DNA of 64,000 nucleotides from positions 62,001 to 126,000 of the forward strand of contig JAXLYX010000015.1 in NCBI GenBank assembly GCA_046351215.1, read 5' to 3'. This stretch comes from JAXLYX01 sp046351215. GTDB lineage: Bacteria > Myxococcota_A > Polyangia > Polyangiales > Houyiibacteriaceae. This document shows positions 26,678-35,936 of the stretch, piece by piece; positions within the stretch are counted from its first letter, which is position 1, and each line of letters begins with the position of its first letter. The notes beneath the pieces were generated by a model that saw only the letters and a list, made by a program, of their open reading frames with translations, ran no database searches and was not told the DNA's origin. Both the position numbers and the translations under genes were made by a program.

Positions 26678-27538
26678 ATGGACCGGATCGAACGCGTCGA
26701 CCTCGGGGACGTCACCCTCTCCTGCCAGGTCTCCGGAGAGGGTCCCCTGGTCCTCGCCGCCCACGGCTTCCCGGACGATGCCTCGACGTTCGAGGCCCAG
26801 GCGAAGGCCCTCGTCGAGGCGGGGTACCAGGTGGTCCTCCCGACGATGCGCGGCTACCTGCCGAGCTCCGAGTCGAAGCGGGGGAGCTACGCGCCCTCCG
26901 ATCTCGGCGCCGACCTCGTCGGCCTCGCCGACCATTTCTCGCCGGGCGAGAAGGTCCGGCTCGTCGGCCACGACTGGGGTTCGATCGCGAGCTTCGCGGC
27001 CGCCGCCCTCGCCCCCCACCGGTTCTCCCACCTCGTGACGATGGCGGTCCCCCACGCCCGGGCCCTCTTGCCCCGCTTCGGCACGAAGGAGCAGCTCGCC
27101 CGCTCCTGGTACATCGGTCTCTTCCAGCTGCCTTTCGTCGCCGAGCTGCGCCTGCGGGAGGACGATCTCGCGCTCGTCGATCGGCTCTGGAAGGATTGGT
27201 CGCCCGGCTACGAGGCCAGCGCCGAGGAGCTCCGTCGGGTGAAGGACGGCATCCGGGCGCGCGTGCCGGCGGTCCTCGCGTACTACCGCGCCCTCGGCTC
27301 GCCGAAGGGCTGGATCGGAAGGGATCGCGAGCTCCTCTTCGCCCCCGTGCAGGTCCCGACCCTCCACGTCCACGGAGTCGACGATGGCTGCATCGGCATC
27401 GAGTGCTGCGCCGGGGCGGCCCGGTTCCACGAGGCGGGTTACGCCTTCCACCCCATCGAGGACGCGGGCCATTTCCTGACCCGCGAGCGTCCCGACGTGG
27501 TGTCGGGCATCCTGCTCGATTTCTTCCGCGGAACGTGA
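26678..27538 (+). CDS. Alpha/beta hydrolase of the epoxide hydrolase/haloalkane dehalogenase group
   Basis: A 286-residue enzyme. The oxyanion motif HGFPD at 30-34 and nucleophile elbow GHDWGS with Asp99 place it with aspartate-nucleophile hydrolases, in practice soluble epoxide hydrolase-like. The catalytic histidine is in DAGHFL near the end; helical-lid tyrosines (WYIGLF, YYRAL) are candidates for epoxide activation. It is divergent from the small membrane protein gene; the gap of 57 bases holds promoters for both. The substrate is unknown. Confidence 0.9.
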   Translation: MDRIERVDLGDVTLSCQVSGEGPLVLAAHGFPDDASTFEAQAKALVEAGYQVVLPTMRGYLPSSESKRGSYAPSDLGADLVGLADHFSPGEKVRLVGHDWGSIASFAAAALAPHRFSHLVTMAVPHARALLPRFGTKEQLARSWYIGLFQLPFVAELRLREDDLALVDRLWKDWSPGYEASAEELRRVKDGIRARVPAVLAYYRALGSPKGWIGRDRELLFAPVQVPTLHVHGVDDGCIGIECCAGAARFHEAGYAFHPIEDAGHFLTRERPDVVSGILLDFFRGT

Positions 27539-27572
27539 TCCAACGGGCAATTCGCCCCGCCCGGGGGGATTC

Positions 27573-27581
27573 TGGTACCCT
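27573..27581 (+). promoter_or_regulatory. Extended -10 promoter of the sensor gene
   Basis: TGGTACCCT followed by 14 bases and the ATG at 27596. No -35 is recognisable and there is no ribosome-binding site, so the leader should be only about eight bases. Confidence 0.5.
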
Positions 27582-27595
27582 GGCGCGGTCGTTCG

Positions 27596-29635
27596 ATGTC
27601 CACGCGTGGCACCGTCATCGTCATCCACCCGGACCGGGCGGCGCGTGCCGAGCTCGGCAAGGCGCTCGATCGCGCCGGCTTCACCCCCGTGGTCCTCGAG
27701 GACCTCGGCGACGCCGTCGCCGTGGCCGGTCGCTCGAAGGGGGCCGTCGTCCTCGCCTCGGCCCATGACAAGGGCACGGCCGTCCACGCGGCGGTCCGGG
27801 CGCTGCGCGCCGCTCCCGCGACGCACGAGATCCCCATCCTCGCCCTGCTCCGCTCCTCGTCCGAGCCGGAGATCCAGGAGGCCCTCGAGGCCGGAGCCGA
27901 CGACTTCCTGATCGAGCCCCTGCGCCCGCAGGAGCTCTGGGCCCGAATGCGCACCCAGCTGCGGCTCCACGCGTACATGGAGGAGCTCGCGGCCGAGAAG
28001 CAGGACGCCCAGGTCATGCTCGAGCTGACCCAGGCCCTCGCCTCTTCGCTCGACTTCCGCGAGATCCTCTACACCGTGGTGCGCCGCATCGCCGAGGTGG
28101 TGCAGGTCGCGCGCGTATCCGTCGTCCTCGCGCCCGAGCCGACACAGGGCGACGTCGGCTACGTGGTCGTGGCGAGCGACGACGAACGCCTCACGAACCT
28201 GAAGCTCGACCTCACGAAGTACCCCGAGATCCAGCAGGTCCTCCGCACCCGCAAGCCGCTCACGATCAGCGACGCGACCAAGCATCCGGTGCTCGACGGC
28301 GTGCGCAGCGACGTGCCCACCGGCGACTACGCGGCGATGAGCCTCTTCCCGATCGTCTGGGAGGAGCAGGCCATCGGCGTGCTCTTCCTGCGGGCCCACG
28401 CGGAGCGAGGCTCGCTCTCCGATCGCGAGACGCACTTCTGCCAGATCGTGGCGAACGCGACGGCCGTCGCCCTGCGGAACGCTCGCGTGATGCAGTCCCT
28501 CCGGGATCACACGCAGCAGATCACCTTCGCCCGCTTCGAGGCGGAGCGCCGTCTCCGTTCGCTGAAGCGCTACGCCGACCTCTTCGCGAACGTCGCCGAG
28601 GGCATCGTGGCCTGCGACGACGACGGCGTGATCCTCTTCGCGAACCCTCGTGCCTACGAGATCGTGGGGACGAGCGAGGCCGCGGTCGCCGGTCGCAAGG
28701 TGACGGACATCGTGCACCCGGTCGATCGCCCGAAGGCGCGACGGCTCTGGGAGGGCTTCGCCAAGGGCCAGTACCCGCGCGGCGTCGACCTCCGCGTGGT
28801 CCGTGGCTCGGGCGAGACCGTCGTCCTCTCTTGCTCGTTCGCCTCCATGATCGACGGCAGCAGCGTGCTGCTCATCTCGTTCCAGGACGTCACCGAGCAG
28901 CGCCGGACGGAAGCCGAGCTCGTGAAGACGATGGAGTTCCTCGAGTCGCTCGTCGAGGCGAGCGTCGACGGCATCATCGCCGCGGACATGGAGGGGAACA
29001 TCATCCTCTTCAATCCGAGCGCCGAGCGGATCTACGGCTACAAGGCCGAGGACGTCATCGGGAAGATGAACGCTCGCCGGCTCTACCCGGGCGAGGGCGC
29101 CCGCGACGTCATGCGGCGGCTCAAGTCGCCGCTCTACGGCGGCGAGGGAAGGCTCGAGCCGACCCGCTTCGATGCGCTCGATCGCCACGGCCACGTGATC
29201 CCGATCCAGATCTCCGCGGCGATCATCTACGAGAACGGCCAGCCGGCCGCGACGTTCGGCATCTTCACCGACCTGCGCGAGAAGATCCGCGCCGAGGAGC
29301 GCCTCGCCGAGGTGCAGCAGAAGCTCGCCGTCTCGGAGAAGCAATCGCTCATCGTCGAGCTCGCCGGAACGGCCGCCCACGAGCTGAACCAGCCTCTCAC
29401 CAGCATCCTCGCGGGCACGGAGCTCCTGCGCCGGCGGATGCGCGATCCCACGGAGAACGAGCAGAGGGCGATCGAGCTCCTCGCGCGCGAGGCCGAACGC
29501 ATGGCCGAGATCGTCCGCAAGATCGGGAACATCACGAACTACGAGACGAAGAGCTACGTGGGCGAGCAGAAGATCCTGGACCTCGATCGGGCGACGGCGT
29601 CGCCCGCGCGCGGGTCCCTCGAAGGGAAATCGTGA
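27596..29635 (+). CDS. Pseudoreceiver-GAF-PAS-PAS-HisKA sensor lacking an ATPase domain
   Basis: A 679-residue cytosolic signalling protein. Residues 1-120 resemble a receiver domain, but the acceptor aspartate is gone (VVLASAHD) and the lysine is glutamate (LIEPLRP). A GAF domain spans about 145-305, two PAS domains about 320-440 and 445-570, and an H-box with H595 in AAHELNQPL. The protein ends 84 residues after that histidine, so there is no catalytic ATP-binding domain. It could be phosphorylated by the kinase encoded nine bases downstream or act as a scaffold. The frame runs without disruption to its stop. Confidence 0.9.
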   Translation: MSTRGTVIVIHPDRAARAELGKALDRAGFTPVVLEDLGDAVAVAGRSKGAVVLASAHDKGTAVHAAVRALRAAPATHEIPILALLRSSSEPEIQEALEAGADDFLIEPLRPQELWARMRTQLRLHAYMEELAAEKQDAQVMLELTQALASSLDFREILYTVVRRIAEVVQVARVSVVLAPEPTQGDVGYVVVASDDERLTNLKLDLTKYPEIQQVLRTRKPLTISDATKHPVLDGVRSDVPTGDYAAMSLFPIVWEEQAIGVLFLRAHAERGSLSDRETHFCQIVANATAVALRNARVMQSLRDHTQQITFARFEAERRLRSLKRYADLFANVAEGIVACDDDGVILFANPRAYEIVGTSEAAVAGRKVTDIVHPVDRPKARRLWEGFAKGQYPRGVDLRVVRGSGETVVLSCSFASMIDGSSVLLISFQDVTEQRRTEAELVKTMEFLESLVEASVDGIIAADMEGNIILFNPSAERIYGYKAEDVIGKMNARRLYPGEGARDVMRRLKSPLYGGEGRLEPTRFDALDRHGHVIPIQISAAIIYENGQPAATFGIFTDLREKIRAEERLAEVQQKLAVSEKQSLIVELAGTAAHELNQPLTSILAGTELLRRRMRDPTENEQRAIELLAREAERMAEIVRKIGNITNYETKSYVGEQKILDLDRATASPARGSLEGKS

Positions 29636-29644
29636 GGAGCAGTC

Positions 29645-31078
29645 GTGTCCGATCGACCTTCCAACCGTGAATCGAGTCCGCCGCCGCCCGAGACGTGGGA
29701 GCCCCACGGATCGGGCGAGATCGCCGTGCCGCGGGGCATCGGCGGCAAGAGGAGCTCGGCCCCCCCGTCCCGCGACTCGGGAGAGGTGCTCGTGCCCGCC
29801 CAGGAGGTCGCCGCACGACGGACGGTGATCGCCGTGCGCAAGCTCGTGGCCGCCGCGGCGGCCGCCGAGTCGACCGACGCGCTCGAGGCCTCCGCGCGGG
29901 CTCTCGCCGCCGAGGATCCGAGCGGAGTGACCTTCGAGCTGATCGCCACGCTCCTGCCCTCCCTGGCCGAGTCGGTCCGGCTCCGTGGGGAGCTCGAGCA
30001 TTTCCGCCGCTCCTCCGCCCTCCTCGTCTCGCGCGCGTCCGTGCCGATCGCCGTGATGGACGCCTCGGCCAGGCTCGAGGTCACGAGCCAGCCCCTCGCC
30101 CGGGCCCTCGGGCACGAGGAACGGCCTCGCGTGCACCTCGTCGATCTCGTCGACGAGGCCGACCGTCCGGCGCTCGAGCATGCGCTCGCGCGTGCCCGCG
30201 GCGGCGACGTTCCCTCGGTCACCTGCGTGGTCCACGTGGAGAACGGAGCCCGGACGCTCGTGCTCGAGCTCGCGGCGATGCGCGACCGGAACGGTACGGT
30301 GACGAACCTCGTCGCGCTCGGCCACGACGTCTCCGAGGTGACGCGCCTCGAGCAGCAGGTCCGGCACTCGGATCGTCTCGCGACCGTCGGACGCATCGCG
30401 GCCGGCGTCGTGCACGAGCTCAACAACCCGCTCTCGAGCATCTTCGTCTACTCCGAGTCGCTGCTGCGTCAGGAGACGCGCGAGGGAGCCCCCGAGGACA
30501 AGCTCCAGAAGCTCCGACGCATCGTCGACAACGCCGAGCGCATCCAGCGGCTCACGCAGGACCTCACGACGTATTCGCGGCCGAACGTGGGCACCCCCGA
30601 GGTCTTCCCCGTCGAGTCGATCGTCGATCAGGCGCTCGGCTTCTGCGAGCACGTGCTCCGGGATGCCGAGGCGACGGTGGAGCGCGCGTTCGCGGACGAG
30701 CCCTCCCCGGTCTTCGGCATGCGCACGCAGCTGCAGCAGGTCTTCATCAACCTGATCACGAACGCCTGCCACGCGATGGCCGGTGGCGAGGCCCGCCTGC
30801 GCGTCGAGACCCGGAGGGACGACCGCGGTCGCGTGGTCGTGAGGGTCGTCGACTCGGGCCCTGGCGTGCCGCCCGAGATCCGGGAGGCCGTGTTCGAGCC
30901 CTTCGTCACCACCAAGGGCGAGGGCAAGGGCACCGGCCTCGGCCTCTCCATCGTCCGCAAGCTCGTCGAGCAGCACGGCGGCTCCGTGGGCGTCGAGGAC
31001 GGCGAGCGGACCGGAGCGACCTTCGTCGTCACCCTCCCGATCCACGTCGGGGAATCGAGCGGCCGGACCGCGGGTTGA
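29645..31078 (+). CDS. PAS-domain sensor histidine kinase
   Basis: A 477-residue kinase with a disordered Pro/Ser N-terminus (1-50), helical region (55-125), PAS domain (about 125-235), dimerisation domain with H257 in VVHELNNPL, and a complete ATPase domain: N-box NLITNACHAM, G1 DSGPGVP, F-box FEPFVTTK and G2 GTGLGLSI. No membrane segment is present. GTG 29645 has GAGGAG upstream. It starts nine bases after the ATPase-less sensor, suggesting the two act together; no response regulator is adjacent. Confidence 0.93.
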   Translation: MSDRPSNRESSPPPPETWEPHGSGEIAVPRGIGGKRSSAPPSRDSGEVLVPAQEVAARRTVIAVRKLVAAAAAAESTDALEASARALAAEDPSGVTFELIATLLPSLAESVRLRGELEHFRRSSALLVSRASVPIAVMDASARLEVTSQPLARALGHEERPRVHLVDLVDEADRPALEHALARARGGDVPSVTCVVHVENGARTLVLELAAMRDRNGTVTNLVALGHDVSEVTRLEQQVRHSDRLATVGRIAAGVVHELNNPLSSIFVYSESLLRQETREGAPEDKLQKLRRIVDNAERIQRLTQDLTTYSRPNVGTPEVFPVESIVDQALGFCEHVLRDAEATVERAFADEPSPVFGMRTQLQQVFINLITNACHAMAGGEARLRVETRRDDRGRVVVRVVDSGPGVPPEIREAVFEPFVTTKGEGKGTGLGLSIVRKLVEQHGGSVGVEDGERTGATFVVTLPIHVGESSGRTAG

Positions 31079-31082
31079 GGGA

Positions 31083-31102
31083 GAGCCGGGTCCTCCCGGC
31101 TC
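31083..31102 (+). terminator. Hairpin between the histidine kinase and HtrA genes
   Basis: A perfect 8-bp stem (GAGCCGGG/CCCGGCTC) with a TCCT loop, starting five bases after the kinase stop. It may terminate or attenuate read-through into the protease gene. Confidence 0.45.
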
Positions 31103-31121
31103 CTCCACCCCGAGGTCTCCC

Positions 31122-32585
31122 GTGTCGAACCTGCGTCGTCTCCTCCCTGCGTCCCTCCCGCTCGTCGCCGGGGCAGCCGCCCTGTGGGCCGTCCCGGCCC
31201 TCCTGCCGCGCCCCGATGCGTCCGCGGCCCCCGCCGACCGCCCCGCGGCCGCAGCCGTCTCGACCCCGGCCGCCGGCGCCGCCCAGGCCGCCCCCGCCGT
31301 CGATCCGGCGAGCCTCTCGGATGCCGTCGCGACGGCCGCCGAGCGCATCTCTCCCTCGGTCGTGAACATCCGGGTGGAGGCGGTCCAGCGCTCCGAGGCG
31401 GTCCAGCTCGGACCCTTCCAGATGGCCCCCCCGCAGGAGGGCGTGGTCCGCGGCGGCGGTACGGGCGTGATCCTCCGCGCCGACGGCTACGTGCTGACGA
31501 ACAACCACGTCGTCGAGAACGCCATGCGGATCGACGTGCACCTCCGCGACGGTCGACGCCTCGAGGCCCGCGTCGTCGGGACGGATCCCGCGATCGATCT
31601 GGCCGTCCTGAAGGTCGAGGCGACGGACCTCGTGCCCGCGCGCTTCGCGACCTCGGATGCGGCCCGCGTGGGCCAGTGGGTCGTGGCGGTCGGCTCGCCC
31701 TTCGGCCTCGACTACACGGTGACGGCCGGCGTGCTCAGCGCCACGGGCCGAGGCGGCCTCGGCGCGAACGAGATCGAGGACTACCTGCAGACCGACGCGA
31801 GCATCAACCCGGGCAACTCGGGCGGACCGCTCGTCGATCTCCGCGGCGAGGTGCTCGGGATCAACACGATGATCATCGGTCGGGCGTCGGGCATCGGATT
31901 CGCGATCCCGAGCGATCTCGCGCGGCACGTCGCCGACCAGATCGTCGCCGACGGACGGGTGCGCCGGGCGTGGCTCGGCGTGAGCTTCCAGGAGATGACG
32001 CCCGAGCTCGCGGCGTACTTCACCGACGGACACGGCGGTGGAGCGCTGATCAACGAGGTCGTCGCCGACGGTCCCGCAGGCCGCGCCGGCATCCGCCCCG
32101 GCGACGTGATCGTCGCCATCGAGGGCCAGCGCGTCGCGGACGGGCACGAGCTGCTCCGGAACCTGCTCCGTCGCGGCGTCGGGCAGCGCCTCCGCGTGGA
32201 CGTGCTCCGCGAGCGCCGCACGCAGACGATCGAGATCACGACGGCGGAGCGACCCGAGAGCCAGCGCGCCCTGCCGCGCCTCTCGGCGAACGGGCCGGCC
32301 CAGGCGGCTCCGCGCACCGGCCTCTCGCTCGTACCCCTCGACGACTTCCTCCGGCAGCGCCTCGGGTACTCGGGGCCCGCGCGGGTCGTCGTCCGCGAGG
32401 TCGAGCCCGGCTCGAACGCGGATCACGCGGGCCTCTCCCCGGGCGACCTCCTGCTCTCGGTCGATCGACGCCCCGCGACCGAGCCGGACGACGTGAAGCG
32501 CGGCCTCGCGGACGACGGCCGTGCCCTGCTCGAGGTGCAGCGACGCGATCGGCGCTTCTTCACGGTGCTCGAGGCGGCACGCTGA
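31122..32585 (+). CDS. HtrA/DegP-type periplasmic serine protease with two PDZ domains
   Basis: A 487-residue S1C protease. A signal or anchor segment (10-30) and an Ala/Pro-rich linker precede a trypsin-like domain with H129 (TNNHVV), D159 (DLAVLKV) and S233 (GNSGGP), then PDZ1 (about 270-365) and PDZ2 (about 385-480). It should degrade misfolded envelope proteins. The start is GTG 31122. The gene ends at a strong bidirectional terminator. Confidence 0.95.
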   Translation: MSNLRRLLPASLPLVAGAAALWAVPALLPRPDASAAPADRPAAAAVSTPAAGAAQAAPAVDPASLSDAVATAAERISPSVVNIRVEAVQRSEAVQLGPFQMAPPQEGVVRGGGTGVILRADGYVLTNNHVVENAMRIDVHLRDGRRLEARVVGTDPAIDLAVLKVEATDLVPARFATSDAARVGQWVVAVGSPFGLDYTVTAGVLSATGRGGLGANEIEDYLQTDASINPGNSGGPLVDLRGEVLGINTMIIGRASGIGFAIPSDLARHVADQIVADGRVRRAWLGVSFQEMTPELAAYFTDGHGGGALINEVVADGPAGRAGIRPGDVIVAIEGQRVADGHELLRNLLRRGVGQRLRVDVLRERRTQTIEITTAERPESQRALPRLSANGPAQAAPRTGLSLVPLDDFLRQRLGYSGPARVVVREVEPGSNADHAGLSPGDLLLSVDRRPATEPDDVKRGLADDGRALLEVQRRDRRFFTVLEAAR

Positions 32586-32592
32586 ACGTGGA

Positions 32593-32625
32593 AACGCCCC
32601 CGGTCGAAGCACGACCGGAGGCGTT
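32593..32625. terminator. Bidirectional terminator between htrA-like and PilZ genes
   Basis: A 14-bp stem with one mismatch around an AAGCA loop, centred in the 60-base gap between two convergent genes. Confidence 0.75.
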
Positions 32626-32645
32626 CGGGGCGCGTCGTCTCGGCT

Positions 32646-34709
32646 TCAGCGCCCGAGGATGACGACGAGCTTCGAGCCGCGCGCTTCGACGCGGTACGCG
32701 GGATTGCGGCCGGGCTTCCAGTCGATGCGGAGCTCGGCCGCGTCCCCGAGGTTCGTGATCGCCGCGCGATCCACGTAGGGATGGCTCGCCGCGATCGGAC
32801 CCGCCCGCGAGAGCGAGTACGTGTTGGGGATGCGCACGGTGAAGCCCGTCGGCGTGACCTGGCCGTACACGCCCTCGATCGGCGTGCTCATCGTGAGCTC
32901 GAAGGGCGTGCCGTTCGGAACGTCGGCCGCACCGAAGCTCATCGAGGGCCCGGCCTGCGGCGCAGGCGCGGCCGCGGGCGACACGGTCGTCGCGGTCGTC
33001 GCATCGGAGGTCCGCATCGTCGGATAGGTCGGCGCGGGCATCTGGCCGGCGGCGTACTGCGGCTCGGGGAGCGCGCGCGGGGCCGTCGGCATCGCCGCGG
33101 CCGCGGGGGCCTGGGCGGCCGCGACCGCGACGGGCTGGGCCGGCTCGGCCTCCACGCTCGCCTCGGGCGCGGGCGTGACCGCGGCGGGCGCCGGAACGGC
33201 AGGAGCCGGGGCCTCGGAGGAGCCGCGGACCATGCCGTAGACCCCGAGCCCGACGACGGCGAGCGCGAAGCCGATCACGAGTGCGTTCTTCTTGCCCGTG
33301 CGCGGCTTCTCGACGGGCGCGGAGACACCCGCGCGCGAGGTGCGAGGCGCCTCCGCCTGCCCCGGCCGACGCTGCACGCGACGCGGCGGGAGCTCGGCCT
33401 CGACGTCCGCGTCCTGCTTGAGCTTCTCCGCGAGCGCCGAGCCGAAGCGCTTGCCGAAGGCGGCCGACGCCGAGACCCCCTCGCGGAGGCGCGGGATCGC
33501 GACCTCGACGAAGCGGGCGAACGCGTGGCGGATCGCCGCGACGAGCTTCTCGAGCAGGGGACCGCCCTTCTCGGCGGAGCCGAGGAACGCGGTCTTGGCG
33601 GTGGCGAGCACGGCCGCCGCGCCGGCGAGCGAGGGCCGATCGGAGGTCTCCTCGACGAGCGCGTCGGACTCGATCGCACGCGGTCCGCGCGGAGCGTTCT
33701 CGACCGAGAACGCGCGCGGCGTGTCGCGCTCGCGACCTGCGGCCGGACGCTTCGCGGGCCGCGCCTCCTCGACGATCGAGGGACGGGCGTTCTCGACCTC
33801 GGCCTCGAGCGCGTCGGAGATCGTCGCGGCGGCCGCGCGCGCGGGCGCTGCGGGCTTGCGCGGAACCGCTCGCTCGACGAGCGCGGGCTCGTCCGCGGGG
33901 TCCGCTGCGGCGCCGGCGAAGGCCGGGACCGCGTCGGGCAGGGTGTCGAGGTCGCTCGCGGCCTCGACGGGCTCCTCGAGCGCCTCCGTGAGGAGCGCGG
34001 GAGCCTCCGCGGGGACGCGCTCCGCTTCGGGGAACGCGACCGTCAGCACGAGGCGAGGCGTGTCGCCCTCGAGCCGGAGATCGACCGCCTGGAGCACGCC
34101 GCGGCGTCCGTCCTCGGACGCCACGCCGGTGCCGATGCGGAGGAAGGGGAGCTCTTGCTCGACGAGGAGCGCGTCGTCCGACGTGTGCGCGACCTCGGCC
34201 ACGAGCTCGGAGGCGACTCCGTCGAGACGAAGGGCGACGGTCGCCGGCTCGTCCGACGCCGCCTGCACGGCCTCGTCCTCGCAGGCTTCCTCGCCCGAGG
34301 GCTCGGCGTCGGAGGCGTGGGGCTGATTCCAGCCGAGGCCGCTCGAGAGCTCGGGAGGGAGGTACCCGTCGCAGGATTCGACGAGGCGACGAAGCGACTC
34401 GGCCGAGGCTCCGTCCATCTCCGCGAAGCGGAGCCCGAACTCGCCCATGTGCGGCCCGCTGCTCTCGGCCCACATGACCTCGCAGTCGGCGTCGATGAGA
34501 TCGCCGTCCAGCGGGCTCGCGAAGCGGCAGCGGAGACGCGAGCCGATCTCGGGCAGGAGCGCCGACCGGAGCGCGAGGCCGCCCGGACCGACGTTCACGG
34601 CGTCGGCCTCGAAGACGTCGTCGTACTCCGAGTGGGAGAGCTCGATCAGGACTTCGTCGAGTGGAAAGCGGGGCGTGCGCTCGCCGCGGGTGTCGTGGAG
34701 GTGCTCCAT
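32646..34709 (-). CDS. PilZ-like and AMIN-like bitopic membrane protein
   Basis: A 687-residue protein. Residues 1-110 resemble a PilZ domain: the RTPRFPLDEV region and NVGPGGLAL take the places of RxxxR and (D/N)xSxxG, but the serine is glycine, so cyclic-di-GMP binding is uncertain. A long acidic, Ala/Glu-rich region follows, a single membrane helix (ALVIGFALAVVGLGVYGMV), a periplasmic Pro/Ala linker and a C-terminal beta domain of about 100 residues resembling AMIN (GTPFELTMSTPIEGVYG, FTVRIPNTYSL, LVVILGR). It could link a cytosolic signal to the envelope. ATG 34709 has GAGGA upstream. Confidence 0.8.
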   Translation of the reverse strand: MEHLHDTRGERTPRFPLDEVLIELSHSEYDDVFEADAVNVGPGGLALRSALLPEIGSRLRCRFASPLDGDLIDADCEVMWAESSGPHMGEFGLRFAEMDGASAESLRRLVESCDGYLPPELSSGLGWNQPHASDAEPSGEEACEDEAVQAASDEPATVALRLDGVASELVAEVAHTSDDALLVEQELPFLRIGTGVASEDGRRGVLQAVDLRLEGDTPRLVLTVAFPEAERVPAEAPALLTEALEEPVEAASDLDTLPDAVPAFAGAAADPADEPALVERAVPRKPAAPARAAAATISDALEAEVENARPSIVEEARPAKRPAAGRERDTPRAFSVENAPRGPRAIESDALVEETSDRPSLAGAAAVLATAKTAFLGSAEKGGPLLEKLVAAIRHAFARFVEVAIPRLREGVSASAAFGKRFGSALAEKLKQDADVEAELPPRRVQRRPGQAEAPRTSRAGVSAPVEKPRTGKKNALVIGFALAVVGLGVYGMVRGSSEAPAPAVPAPAAVTPAPEASVEAEPAQPVAVAAAQAPAAAAMPTAPRALPEPQYAAGQMPAPTYPTMRTSDATTATTVSPAAAPAPQAGPSMSFGAADVPNGTPFELTMSTPIEGVYGQVTPTGFTVRIPNTYSLSRAGPIAASHPYVDRAAITNLGDAAELRIDWKPGRNPAYRVEARGSKLVVILGR

Positions 34710-34875
34710 GCGATTCCTCGGTCGTCGGGGGCTCTTCGGCCCCTCCTCTCACGCCGTTTCGCCGATGCCGGAGAGCGCGTCCAATTTTCGACACGCGCCC
34801 TCTTCGACGCCGACACGCTCGCTCGACCGGCCGATCGCGCGAGCCTTCCACGAGCGACGACGAGGCCGCGCTTCC

Positions 34876-34904
34876 TTGACCCCGCCGATCCGGGAGCGCA
34901 GGCT
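34876..34904 (+). promoter_or_regulatory. Possible promoter of the FHA gene
   Basis: TTGACC at 34876-34881 and CAGGCT at 34899-34904 with a 17-base spacer. The -35 is good and the -10 weak. It would give a leader of about six bases before ATG 34917. Confidence 0.35.
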
Positions 34905-34916
34905 CGGCCCCGCTGT

Positions 34917-35909
34917 ATGGGCATCCGTCTCGAGGTCCGGCCCGCATCGGGGCATGACGCGGGAGCGCCTCCGGTCGTGCTCGAATTCGACCAGAGCCGC
35001 ATCACGCTCGGACGGGCCGCGTCGGCCGACGTGCCGCTGCCCCATGCGAGCGTCAGCGGGCTGCACGCGACGATCCGCACGCATCACGCCGGCTATGCGG
35101 TCTTCGACGAGGGCTCGACGAACGGCACGCGGGTGGGCGACGTGCGCGTCCCCGAAGGGCGCGCGAAACCCCTCCGCACGGGCGACCTGATCCGCATCGG
35201 CCCGTACCTGCTCGTCGTGGAGGCCGGCATCCCGGTGAGCCGCTCGGCCTCGGCCGATCAGACGGCGGCCGCGGCCCGGAGGCTCCTCGCATCCCCCGAG
35301 GCCACGAGGAGCCGTCCGACGTTGACGGTGACGAACGGCCCCTCCGCGGGACGCTTCCTCGAATTGCCGGAGGCCCCGTCCGAGGTGCGGATCGGACGCT
35401 CCGAGGAGGCCGAGCTCCCGCTCGAGGACGCCGACTGCTCGCGCGACCATGCAGTCGTCGCCGTGGACGAGTCGGGAGCGCTGATCCGCGATCTCGGCAG
35501 CAAGAACGGCGTGACGGTGAACGATCGCGTCGTCCAGGAGCGCCGCCTCCGGGACCGGGACGAGATCCGCCTCGGCAACACGGTGCTCGTCTTCGAGGAT
35601 CCGATCGAGAGCGCTCTCTCGGCCCTTCGCGCAGCGCCGGACGAGATCGCCTCCGAGCCGGTCGAGCTCCCGCCGCCTCCGGGGCCGGCGCCGGAGCCGA
35701 TGGGCGTCGAGCCGGTCGGCACGGTCGACGGCGCCATGGTCGAATTCGTGGAGCCGGCCCCGATCGAGGCGGCGCCGAAGCGCGAGCCGAAGGCGACGAC
35801 GGCGGCACGCCGCGAGAACGCGCTGACCGACGGCATCGTGTACGCCCTCGCCGCGATCGTGCTCGTCCTCTCCGTCACCGCGATGTACTTCCTGATGCGC
35901 GCCGAGTGA
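34917..35909 (+). CDS. Membrane-anchored protein with two FHA domains
   Basis: A 330-residue protein. FHA1 (about 1-105) has LGRAASAD, VSGLHA and STNGTRV; FHA2 (about 130-225) has IGRSEEAE, SRDHA and SKNGVTV, so both keep the residues that bind phosphothreonine. A Pro/Glu-rich linker leads to a C-terminal membrane helix (IVYALAAIVLVLSVTAMYFL), leaving the FHA domains in the cytoplasm. Likely partners are substrates of Ser/Thr kinases such as the one at 1882-4056. Upstream reading frames open into the PilZ gene region but are antisense. Confidence 0.93.
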   Translation: MGIRLEVRPASGHDAGAPPVVLEFDQSRITLGRAASADVPLPHASVSGLHATIRTHHAGYAVFDEGSTNGTRVGDVRVPEGRAKPLRTGDLIRIGPYLLVVEAGIPVSRSASADQTAAAARRLLASPEATRSRPTLTVTNGPSAGRFLELPEAPSEVRIGRSEEAELPLEDADCSRDHAVVAVDESGALIRDLGSKNGVTVNDRVVQERRLRDRDEIRLGNTVLVFEDPIESALSALRAAPDEIASEPVELPPPPGPAPEPMGVEPVGTVDGAMVEFVEPAPIEAAPKREPKATTAARRENALTDGIVYALAAIVLVLSVTAMYFLMRAE

Positions 35910-35936
35910 CGGTCGCGTGCGCGCCGCCGGGGTCTG

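Noticed and set aside
26630..31369. A 1579-codon open frame on the minus strand opposite the hydrolase, sensor and kinase
   Set aside because: Opposite strand carries conserved domains; this translation has no domain and is Arg/Asp-rich.
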